NCBI GenBank assembly: GCA_013299105.1
Contig: JAAFJY010000016.1
Span: 62,001 to 126,000, forward strand
Direction: 5' to 3'
Source of the DNA: Chitinophagales bacterium
GTDB taxonomy: Bacteria > Bacteroidota > Bacteroidia > Chitinophagales > Saprospiraceae
DNA: 64,000 nt
Below are positions 7,487 to 15,101 of the stretch, piece by piece. Each line of letters begins with the position of its first letter. Positions within the stretch are counted from its first letter, which is position 1. A program made the translations under genes and the position numbers. Below the pieces are notes generated by a model. The model was not told where the DNA came from. It made no database searches and saw nothing but the letters and a program-made list of their open reading frames with translations.

Positions 7487-8473
7487 ATGAAAAACGATGC
7501 TATCAAACGCATAGCTGTATTTACTTCAGGAGGCGATGCTCCAGGTATGAATGCAGCCATACGTGCAGTTGTTCGAACCGCATCTTATTATGACCTACAT
7601 GTGTATGGCTTCCATCGTGGCTATGAAGGCTTGATCGATGGCGATTGTACTCGCTTGGAACGTAAAGATGTAGCCAATATCATTCACCGCGGAGGTACCA
7701 TCCTGAAAACTGCTCGCAGCAAGCGTTTTATGACGCCTGAAGGGCGAAAAATGGCCTATGATTCGCTCCGTGCTTTCGACGTGGATGCTTGCATTGCCAT
7801 CGGCGGCAATGGAACCTTTACTGGTGCCAATATTTTCGCACAGGAATACGAATTTCCGATCATCGGCATTCCTGGCACAATTGACAACGACTTATTCGGT
7901 ACCGATTTCACCTTGGGTTTTGACACAGCAGTGAATACGGCCATCGAAGCTGTAGACAAAATCCGTGACACCGCCGACTCTCACGACCGGGTGTTTTTTG
8001 TGGAAGTAATGGGCCGTCACTCTGGCTACATTGCCTTGCATACAGGTATTGCCTCTGGTGCCGAAAGTGTAGTTATTCCTGAAGTAGAAACCAGTATTGA
8101 AGACTTGGTGAACGTGCTCAACCGCAGCGCCAAGCGCAAAAAACTGTTCAGCTTGATCATTGTAGCCGAGGGTAGCAAATTGGGCAGCGCCGCTGAAATA
8201 GCCCAAAAAGTAAATGGCATCGCCCCTCAGTACGATATTCGAGTGGCAGTAATAGGCCATTTACAACGTGGTGGCGCACCCAGTCATTTTGACCGCATGT
8301 TATCCAGCCGCTTGGGCAATGCAGCAGTACAAGGTCTGCTCGAAGGTAAAAGCGATGTGATGGCGGGTATCATCAACGACGATGTAGTCTACACAAATTT
8401 GCATGACGCCATCTACAAGGAAAAGCCCATCAAAGACCAAATGGTCAAAATGGCGGGGATTTTGGCGATGTAA
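7487..8473 (+). CDS. pfkA: 6-phosphofructokinase
   Basis: 328 aa from ATG 7487 (MKNDAIKRIAVFTSGGDAPG). Family motifs are GGDAPGMNAAIRAV (ATP loop), IIGIPGTIDNDL with the catalytic Asp, GFDTAVNTA, VEVMGRHSGYIAL and GHLQRGGAPSHFDR. It phosphorylates fructose-6-phosphate in glycolysis. The nucleotide-site motif is GGNGTFTGA, with Asn at residue 108 where the E. coli type has Asp (GGDGS). The following Gly, which marks ATP rather than pyrophosphate use, is kept. It is in an operon with the upstream sugar kinase. Confidence 0.93.
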   Translation: MKNDAIKRIAVFTSGGDAPGMNAAIRAVVRTASYYDLHVYGFHRGYEGLIDGDCTRLERKDVANIIHRGGTILKTARSKRFMTPEGRKMAYDSLRAFDVDACIAIGGNGTFTGANIFAQEYEFPIIGIPGTIDNDLFGTDFTLGFDTAVNTAIEAVDKIRDTADSHDRVFFVEVMGRHSGYIALHTGIASGAESVVIPEVETSIEDLVNVLNRSAKRKKLFSLIIVAEGSKLGSAAEIAQKVNGIAPQYDIRVAVIGHLQRGGAPSHFDRMLSSRLGNAAVQGLLEGKSDVMAGIINDDVVYTNLHDAIYKEKPIKDQMVKMAGILAM

Positions 8474-8483
8474 ATGTCAAAGG

Positions 8484-8518
8484 GAGTCCAACTATTTGCA
8501 AAGCATTTAGTTGGACTC
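8484..8518. terminator. Hairpin between convergent pfkA and P-loop gene
   Basis: GAGTCCAACTA and TAGTTGGACTC form an 11-base-pair stem with a 13-base loop. The trailing tract is weak (AAACAAAATTTT), so it may be a rho-independent terminator or only a 3'-end-stabilising hairpin. Confidence 0.55.
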
Positions 8519-8603
8519 AAACAAAATTTTACCGAAAACTGGCCCTTCAATATGCACTAACGGAAGGGACTTCACCCATATGTATCAAATTAATCGACTT
8601 TGA

Positions 8604-9656
8604 TCAGGCACGCTGGGCAATGAAACTTCCTTTTTTAAGGTCCTGTAATTTTAGACAATCCAAAGCTTCTCCATCCAGCAGTTGGCTTAGGCGCAATACT
8701 GGAACCGACAGCTGCTGCTCAACCTCCTCAATCAGTAAATCACTAGCTGTAAATAAACCACTGATGGCGAAAGGCTCGATTCCCAGTTTTTCCAGCATCT
8801 GCAAGCCTGAAAATACGCCCAAACTGTCTCCACAAGAGAAGATCACGCTGTGAACAGTCGACATGAAAGCTTGATCTTGAAGCAACATAGCTGTTTCGCG
8901 TTGCAGCAACCCGTCGGCAATTTCGATGACAATGAATTCTGGACTGATCGCTTCCTGAGCCTGGTTTACCAATGATTGGTACAAATCAAGTAGCTCATTT
9001 TTCTCGAACATGAAGGTGGATGGGTAACCAAAGTGGGAGAAATCGGCTACATAATCCGCTCCGCGATCGTACACAAACCGGGCATCTTTGGGAAAAGCGG
9101 TCCCGGTGAGTTTCAGGTAAGCTACTTTATGCTCCGCTCTGTTCAATCCGCCACACAGATAAGCTGCGGTAGTCGTCTTTCCACTGTCCATTGAAGAACC
9201 GATAGAAAGAATGATTTTTGATTTGATTTGCGTGGGGTCAAAAGACGCAAGTTTGTCTTGTTCAATGGTATTGATGACTTTTCCGTAAGCATCACAAGCA
9301 TATCCTACAACTTCGAGTTGCGGAGGTTCACTGCGCATTTTGCTATTGAGGCTTTTAAGTACTCCAGCTACCCCACCTCGTCCTAGTAAATGACATGTTT
9401 GTACTGGACTATTGGGCACATAACCTTCCAACTGACTGGTAGCATAACGGCTTCCGAATGCCAGCATGATGGCATCACCGTTGAACAAGGTACTGTTTAA
9501 CTTGTCATTGCCTACGATGTAGCTTCCGTTGGCTTCGATCACCTTGAAGATAGCTACGTCTCCAGCTTTGGGAGTGTAAGTCGCTACCAGTTCTTGATTG
9601 ATGGTGAAATTCACGGCGTTGCGGCAGACGAATGAAATTTTGATTCTGTTGGACAT
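8604..9656 (-). CDS. P-loop protein, DUF1611-like C-terminal domain
   Basis: 350 aa. The first 130 residues are a mixed alpha/beta segment without a recognised motif. Residues about 150-340 form a P-loop NTPase domain with SIGSSMDSGKTTTAAYL (Walker A), LKLTGTAFPKDARF, FSHFGYPSTFMF and FIVIEIADGLLQRET. The pattern resembles the DUF1611/MobB-like group of ATPases. Its cellular role is unknown to me. It is transcribed away from the SLC13 gene after a 92-base gap that contains a GTAACA-type promoter motif, so it may be its own unit. Confidence 0.65.
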   Translation of the reverse strand: MSNRIKISFVCRNAVNFTINQELVATYTPKAGDVAIFKVIEANGSYIVGNDKLNSTLFNGDAIMLAFGSRYATSQLEGYVPNSPVQTCHLLGRGGVAGVLKSLNSKMRSEPPQLEVVGYACDAYGKVINTIEQDKLASFDPTQIKSKIILSIGSSMDSGKTTTAAYLCGGLNRAEHKVAYLKLTGTAFPKDARFVYDRGADYVADFSHFGYPSTFMFEKNELLDLYQSLVNQAQEAISPEFIVIEIADGLLQRETAMLLQDQAFMSTVHSVIFSCGDSLGVFSGLQMLEKLGIEPFAISGLFTASDLLIEEVEQQLSVPVLRLSQLLDGEALDCLKLQDLKKGSFIAQRA

Positions 9657-9697
9657 ATTGATTGATTTTTGGTTGGACTGATCCAGTTTACGTACCC

Positions 9698-9724
9698 ATA
9701 TTTCAACCCGACCAAAATGTTACT
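9698..9724 (-). promoter_or_regulatory. GTAACA-N13-GAAATAT motif upstream of the P-loop gene
   Basis: On the minus strand AGTAACA (9718-9724) is followed by 13 bases and GAAATAT (9698-9704), about 40 bases before the ATG. It matches the bipartite motif found upstream of six other genes and is read as a possible alternative-sigma promoter. Confidence 0.45.
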
Positions 9725-9748
9725 GGTGCCTTTGATTTTTTGTTACGA

Positions 9749-11122
9749 TTATCCGTAGATCGCGAAAGCCAGCATTAAAAGCACAAAATGCAGGGGCAAC
9801 AGCCAGAGACTCAATTTCAGTAAATCGCCAGTACTGTAAGCTTCTTCCCCCCCTGGGGCACTGAACATGGCTACTGGTTTGGCACAAATAGGGAGGGTCA
9901 AGCAATACCCCATGGCAGCATTGGAGAAAAAAGCCACTAAAAGGCCCGAATGGCCAGCCCCCAACCCCAATGGAATCAACAAAGGCATAAAAACAGCTGC
10001 ACGAGCCGTTCGGGAATGCACAAAAAGGTGCGACAAAAGGGCGGTAATCAGGATGGCTACCAGCATAAAAATACCAGAAAAAGAGCTGAAAGTGTGCTGG
10101 ATGGTCTCACTCAGGTAATTGGTCAAGCCACTTTCCGAAAGGCCCTTGCTCAATTCGATACTGGCCGCCATGAATACCACCATCGACCATTCAACTTCCT
10201 TGAGCGCTTGCTTAAAATTCAGGATACCCAGCTGTGGAGTGCATAAAATCAAAGCCCCACTCATGGCTAACAAGGCCGGATCAATGCCATGCCATTGTTC
10301 TGTGGACCACAAGCCAATCATTACTGCACTGAGTCCCAGTACTTGGTTTCTCATATCCCTAGATCCTGGTGTGTTTTCAGGGTCTGCAAGTGTCTTCATC
10401 TCAAAAGCCGATTTCCGATCTTCAGCCGTCAAAAAAACGCGGGTGATTACAAAGACCGAAAGCAAGCAACTGGTAATCCCGAATGGTCCACCCAGCATTA
10501 ACCAATCCAGGTAGCTGATTTTTTCGCCTGAAAATTGCTTGATAAAATCTACGGTCATCAGGTTGGCTCCGGCACCAAGATAGGAGGTAATGCAAGACAA
10601 TACGATGACTGTTGGGAAAAGTACTGCCAAAGCCTTGCGGATCCTGGGGTTATCAGTGGCATCAGCCATCGCAAGGTAGCTGGGCATCAGCATAGCAGCC
10701 CGTGCTGAAGTAGAAGGCACCACAAAGGATAAGAGAAGCAGAGCCATCGTCAGCAAATAAAACAACCCGACCACACTGGAAGATCGACTGGCAAACCAAG
10801 TGGCAATTTTATTGGACAGGCCCGTAGCCTTGTAAGCCCCTCCTAGAATAAAACCACTGATGACAAAGCCGATAAAAGGATCGCCAAGGCCCGCGAGTGG
10901 CAAACTCCCACCAGTCATGCCACTTGCCGACATGGCCAGAGCTGCCAAAAGCGCTACCAGCGTAGCATCTAGTTTGGTGTTGGTCCAGGCGTACAAAGCT
11001 CCAATAAAGATCAAAAGGGCTACTTTTCCAGACCAACCCAAACCGGGTAATCCAACAATCACAGATAATCCAATACACAATAGCAAGATTAGGGGGAGGG
11101 CGGTTTTCATGGTAGATTGCAT
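9749..11122 (-). CDS. SLC13/DASS-family anion:sodium symporter
   Basis: 457 aa with about 11 hydrophobic segments from residue 9 to the C-terminus. Features of the divalent anion/sodium symporter family include GDPFIGFVISGFILGGAYKATGL, LLLLSFVVPSTSARAAMLMPSY with the SNT-like ion site, and the second SxTA-like signature HSRTARAAVFMPLLIPLG. It likely imports a di- or monocarboxylate across the inner membrane. It is 24 bases downstream of a glycerate kinase, so glycerate or a related hydroxyacid is a reasonable substrate guess. Confidence 0.82.
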   Translation of the reverse strand: MQSTMKTALPLILLLCIGLSVIVGLPGLGWSGKVALLIFIGALYAWTNTKLDATLVALLAALAMSASGMTGGSLPLAGLGDPFIGFVISGFILGGAYKATGLSNKIATWFASRSSSVVGLFYLLTMALLLLSFVVPSTSARAAMLMPSYLAMADATDNPRIRKALAVLFPTVIVLSCITSYLGAGANLMTVDFIKQFSGEKISYLDWLMLGGPFGITSCLLSVFVITRVFLTAEDRKSAFEMKTLADPENTPGSRDMRNQVLGLSAVMIGLWSTEQWHGIDPALLAMSGALILCTPQLGILNFKQALKEVEWSMVVFMAASIELSKGLSESGLTNYLSETIQHTFSSFSGIFMLVAILITALLSHLFVHSRTARAAVFMPLLIPLGLGAGHSGLLVAFFSNAAMGYCLTLPICAKPVAMFSAPGGEEAYSTGDLLKLSLWLLPLHFVLLMLAFAIYG

Positions 11123-11146
11123 AACTGAATTTTTTTCCTGAAAAGC

Positions 11147-12337
11147 TTATGCGGCTTGGCTCATCAAGGGCTTAGCAAGAATTGCTCTTTGTGACATTTG
11201 CATGCCCACCATGATGGTGCGCAGCATGCGTTCGGCAGCGGATTCGACCAAACTCTCACAATGCTGGATCGCGTGCTCCAGGGTGCAGGGTGATTGTAAG
11301 ATGGTACTGAATGCGTCGATACCATAGTCGTAATTATTGGATGCATCTTTGCCGATGGTTCCAGCCAAAACAACAACCGGAATACCGTGTAATTTTGACA
11401 AGCGGGCCACTTCAGCAGGAACTTTACCTTTGGGTGTCTGAAAATCAATAGCCCCTTCAGCAGTAATGACCAAGTCCATATTGGGTAATAGGTCTTCCAC
11501 TCTTTGGTACTTCATGATGATGTCGTAACGAGGGTGAAGGGTGGCATTTAAGAAAGCGGTCAAACCCGATCCCAAGCCACCTGAAGCACCACTGCCAGCC
11601 ATGTCAATCACATTTTTTCCTAAAAACTGCTGAATCAATTGGCCCCAGTTGGTCAATGCGGCATCCAACAACTCGACTTCTTCGGTGCTGGCCCCTTTTT
11701 GTGGACCAAAAATACGGGCTACGCCCTGGCTTCCGCATAGCAACACGTGTGGGTTGCAAGCTACATCAATTTGCACCTCCGCGAGGCGTGGATCCATGCC
11801 TGATACATCTATGGAATGAAGGTCCAGCAAACCAATGGCTCCGCGACGAATTTCCTGGCCTTTTTTGTCGAGCAGTTTTGCTCCCAAGGCTTGGACCATG
11901 CCTGCACCGCCGTCATTTGTACCGCTGTCGCCACAACCGATCAGGATGCGTTCTGCGCCTGCATCAAGGGCTTGGCGAACCAATTCGCCCAAACCGTAGG
12001 TAGTGGTGTAAAGTGGATTGCGCTGGTCGCGAGGCACCAATGACAAGCCTGCGGTGGCTGCCATTTCCAAAATGGCAGTTTTCTTTTCTTCAGCTCCCAA
12101 GAAGCCGAAGTGGCTCTGGATTGGCTGACCAGTAGGGCCCATAGTAGTCGTGTGAATCAGCGTACCACCAGTCATGTCGATGAGGATTTTAGCGAATCCT
12201 TCGCCGCCATCAACCACTGGAATTTTATGGATATTGGCGTCGCCGATGATGCGGCGTACCCCTTTTTCAATACAATCAGCAACAGCGTCTGCCATTAGGC
12301 TTTCTTTGAAACCAGAAGGAGCAATCAGGATATTCAT
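11147..12337 (-). CDS. glxK: Glycerate kinase (GlxK/GarK type)
   Basis: 396 aa starting MNILIAPSGFKESLMADAVAD, the hallmark of this family. VDGGEGFAKIL, the substrate loop LIGCGDSGTNDGGAGM and GSGASGGLGSGLTAFL follow, then LVITAEGAIDFQTPKGKVP. It phosphorylates D-glycerate to 2-phosphoglycerate in the cytoplasm, feeding glycolysis. It is first in a two-gene operon with the SLC13 permease, suggesting use of external glycerate or glycolate products. A GTAACA-N13-GTAATAC motif lies about 30 bases upstream of the ATG. Confidence 0.9.
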   Translation of the reverse strand: MNILIAPSGFKESLMADAVADCIEKGVRRIIGDANIHKIPVVDGGEGFAKILIDMTGGTLIHTTTMGPTGQPIQSHFGFLGAEEKKTAILEMAATAGLSLVPRDQRNPLYTTTYGLGELVRQALDAGAERILIGCGDSGTNDGGAGMVQALGAKLLDKKGQEIRRGAIGLLDLHSIDVSGMDPRLAEVQIDVACNPHVLLCGSQGVARIFGPQKGASTEEVELLDAALTNWGQLIQQFLGKNVIDMAGSGASGGLGSGLTAFLNATLHPRYDIIMKYQRVEDLLPNMDLVITAEGAIDFQTPKGKVPAEVARLSKLHGIPVVVLAGTIGKDASNNYDYGIDAFSTILQSPCTLEHAIQHCESLVESAAERMLRTIMVGMQMSQRAILAKPLMSQAA

Positions 12338-12368
12338 GATGAGTGAATTTTTTTGGTTTGTTGGCCAT

Positions 12369-12395
12369 GTATTACTCCACTCAGCTATTGTTACC
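12369..12395 (-). promoter_or_regulatory. GGTAACA-N13-GTAATAC motif upstream of glycerate kinase
   Basis: Minus-strand GGTAACA (12389-12395), a 13-base spacer, then GTAATAC (12369-12375), about 30 bases before the ATG. It is one of seven similarly spaced motifs in the window. Confidence 0.5.
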
Positions 12396-12468
12396 CGCCG
12401 ATGTTAACTATTTTTAAATTTATCGTAAATCTAGGGAAAACCCTATGTTAAGTGAAACTTGCTTCTTG

Positions 12469-14094
12469 TCACAATTTAACCATCCAATCTATCTGAATAT
12501 CAACACTTTGAAGCACATTCACCTCACTACATATGAGTAAAAATCCGGTTCGTTCTGGAATTTCTTTCCACAGCTTTTTGATCGTATCCACAGGAAGCTG
12601 AGTAATGGTCTCATCGAAAACCAAAAATTGTTTGCTTGTTAAAATAGCCCTCAGGCATTCCAACAAACATTTCTGTTGTGTGGACAAAGCGCTGCTTTCG
12701 CGCAAGATCTGCTCAAATTGCAGGTTTTGCAACTCTGGAAACAATACTTGCCATTCCTGAAATTTTTTATCCGCCTTTTCTTTTCGTTTGTTGTTGTAAA
12801 TCAAAGCTTCTGCAATGGTATTGCCATAAAGTGGAAGCGCCGCACTGACAAACCCAATGGCTTTACGGATATTTTTCACCCCTAAATCACTAAATGCTTG
12901 ATCATCGAGCCGAAATTCTCCTTGCGTAGGCGAATACAATTTTGCCAATAATTTCAGCAAAACGGTTTTTCCACTACCGCTTGGACCAACTACTATGCCC
13001 ACTTCTCCCCTCTTGAGCTCAAAATTCAAGCCTTGAAAAATTTTCTGTCCCGACCATTCCATCCCCACCTGAATAGCACTGATTGATTGAGGAGAAAAAT
13101 CTGGCGGTATTTCGATGTGGCCGTCTTCGAGCTGCGCTGTAAAAAGGGTCTCAATTTTTCGAAGTGAAATCTCCCCTTTTTTCCAGATCAAACCTACCCG
13201 CATCAGGCGATTCAAAGCGCTGCGCCAACTGAGTAAGATCAGGATCAGGCTCAAAGCTTGTGGGCCTGTTGAAGATCGGCTCATCAGTACTAGGACCAAG
13301 AGCATCATGGCATAAAGGCCAAAGGGAATGCCCGCTTCAATCAGGGCAAATAATCGCTGGTAACGAAACCCCATTTGCTGAATTCGCCTGGTTTTCCGTT
13401 CAAATTTTTCGCGTTCTGGTCTTTGGCGATTGAAGACTTTCAAAGGAGCAATGTTGAGCAATCGGATTTGGATGAACCCTAACAAGCCAGCTTTTAAGTC
13501 TCGACGTTGGGATTCAATTTCTCCGATTTTTCGATTCACCACATATAATACACTTGCTAAAAAGACCAGCGCAAGCAAGATCGTGCCCCCAAGCAGCCAA
13601 TCCGCCCAAAACATAAAAAATAAACCGATGCCCAACAACATGAGATCGGCATAAAATTGGAGAGTACCCTTGGCTAAGAAATTTTGCGCACTGCTCAAAT
13701 CCCCGCTGAATCGCAGGAGGTAACGCCCTACGCCCTTGCTTTCGTAAGCCCCCAACTCCATGCCCAGGTGATATTGAAAAATGCGTTGTCGCAAATAGAA
13801 TAGGAAATGTTCGACTAAAAAACCACGGCTTTTGACCCGCCAAAAATCAAGTACCGCTTTAACCACAATAAGCCCCAATAAAATCCACGCCCACTGTTCG
13901 AATGCAATGCCTTCATTAAAACCAAAAATACGCCCTCGTTGTGAATTCAAGCCAAAAAGCGAGCCATAAGCCTGCGCCAATACCACTGGGATGAGCAAAG
14001 TGCTCAAGTTGGCAAAAAAATCAAGCAGCAAAACACCGAGTGCTCTCCAGCGTTCGTGTTGCAAAAACTCCTTGACCAATGCTATTTTGGACAT
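12469..14094 (-). CDS. ABC-type half-transporter with degenerate ATPase motifs
   Basis: 541 aa. An N-terminal region (about 1-310) has around six membrane segments in the ABC-exporter layout, followed by a nucleotide-binding domain. Walker A (VVGPSGSGKTVLL, Lys376) and Walker B with the Glu (FLVFDET, Asp494-Glu495) are intact. The Q-loop Gln is missing (FVSAALPLYGNTI), the LSGGQ signature reads ALSTQQKCL, and the switch His is absent (LLICSEV). As a homodimer both composite sites would lack a normal signature, so transport by classical ATP hydrolysis is doubtful. It is the last gene of a six-gene operon, 5 bases after the PorP/SprF gene. The substrate is unknown. Confidence 0.75.
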   Translation of the reverse strand: MSKIALVKEFLQHERWRALGVLLLDFFANLSTLLIPVVLAQAYGSLFGLNSQRGRIFGFNEGIAFEQWAWILLGLIVVKAVLDFWRVKSRGFLVEHFLFYLRQRIFQYHLGMELGAYESKGVGRYLLRFSGDLSSAQNFLAKGTLQFYADLMLLGIGLFFMFWADWLLGGTILLALVFLASVLYVVNRKIGEIESQRRDLKAGLLGFIQIRLLNIAPLKVFNRQRPEREKFERKTRRIQQMGFRYQRLFALIEAGIPFGLYAMMLLVLVLMSRSSTGPQALSLILILLSWRSALNRLMRVGLIWKKGEISLRKIETLFTAQLEDGHIEIPPDFSPQSISAIQVGMEWSGQKIFQGLNFELKRGEVGIVVGPSGSGKTVLLKLLAKLYSPTQGEFRLDDQAFSDLGVKNIRKAIGFVSAALPLYGNTIAEALIYNNKRKEKADKKFQEWQVLFPELQNLQFEQILRESSALSTQQKCLLECLRAILTSKQFLVFDETITQLPVDTIKKLWKEIPERTGFLLICSEVNVLQSVDIQIDWMVKL

Positions 14095-14099
14095 TATAT

Positions 14100-15068
14100 T
14101 CAGCGGTAAGTATCGAACATAATCGAAAGAGTAATCTCGTGAGAAGTGCCAAAATTGAGCTCGTAGGCCGAAAAATTGTAATCAAATGAATAACCGATCT
14201 TCAAATTCGCATCATCAAAAAGTAAACCCGGCACGTTTACACCGCCTTCAAGGTGTGCGATGCCATTGAAGTTGAACCCAGCACCAGCCCAAAAAGTGCG
14301 GACAGGCTGAATACGGCCATTCAAACTAACATTCAAAGGGGCACCTTGTACGTATTTGCCCCAAAAAGAAAGCTCAAAAAAACCTTCCTGGTTGAAAAAA
14401 TGGTACCAACCACCCGTGGCGTACAAGTGCGAAACCCTGCGCAAGGACACCCAGTTGCTTTCGTCTTGGATGCGAGCCTTGCTGTGTACCAATTGCAACA
14501 TCGAAAGCCCTCCGTAGATGTTGTCATCAGAAAAGTAGCCTCGTTTCAAACGTTTGTAATAATAGACACCGAGGCCAACGTCGGGTCTCCAAACCGATAA
14601 ATTATTGAGTGGTATTTGAGGATCTTCTGGATTGAGCCAACTGAGGCGGTCGGCAGTCACCCGCTGGTTGACCATGCCAAAACTGAGCCCAACTGAGAAG
14701 GCTCCCAGGTAGGGGTCTTTTGTAAACATGCTTCCAATGCGGCCATACATGCCCGTGTAACCGTAAGGGCCATTGCGATCTTGGAGCAGGGTTCCGCCCG
14801 TTACCAATTCGAACGAACCACCAAAATCGCTGATGTACTCGCCCGCGACGTTGTAAGAACGAGGCGTTTCGGCCTGGTTGATCCACTGCATGCGATGCGA
14901 AGCATTGAGCGAGACATTGTATTCATACAGAAAAAAATCACTATTGACCGATGCAGGGTTCAACAAGCCCTGGTATTGCCTGAACTGGGTGTAATAAGGT
15001 AGTTGCTGAGCCAAAAGCGATCCAGCCAAACAACATAACAACAGCGAAAAAATAAATCGGTAAAACAT
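14100..15068 (-). CDS. PorP/SprF-family type IX secretion protein
   Basis: 322 aa from ATG 15068 (MFYRFIFSLLLCCLAGSLLAQQ), with a clear signal peptide. The mature N-terminus reads LPYYTQFRQYQGLLNPA, the family hallmark (YTQF or FSQY, then NPA), and alternating beta strands follow to the C-terminal MFDTYR, as expected for an outer-membrane barrel. PorP/SprF proteins anchor or assist surface delivery of specific SprB-like adhesins through the T9SS. Its neighbours fit: an SprB-repeat protein with a gliding-type C-terminal domain lies about 7 kb away on the opposite strand. Upstream, in the same operon, is the caspase-like gene. Confidence 0.9.
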   Translation of the reverse strand: MFYRFIFSLLLCCLAGSLLAQQLPYYTQFRQYQGLLNPASVNSDFFLYEYNVSLNASHRMQWINQAETPRSYNVAGEYISDFGGSFELVTGGTLLQDRNGPYGYTGMYGRIGSMFTKDPYLGAFSVGLSFGMVNQRVTADRLSWLNPEDPQIPLNNLSVWRPDVGLGVYYYKRLKRGYFSDDNIYGGLSMLQLVHSKARIQDESNWVSLRRVSHLYATGGWYHFFNQEGFFELSFWGKYVQGAPLNVSLNGRIQPVRTFWAGAGFNFNGIAHLEGGVNVPGLLFDDANLKIGYSFDYNFSAYELNFGTSHEITLSIMFDTYR

Positions 15069-15101
15069 GGCAATAGGTTTTTGGGTCAAAGCTCAAGTCG
15101 A

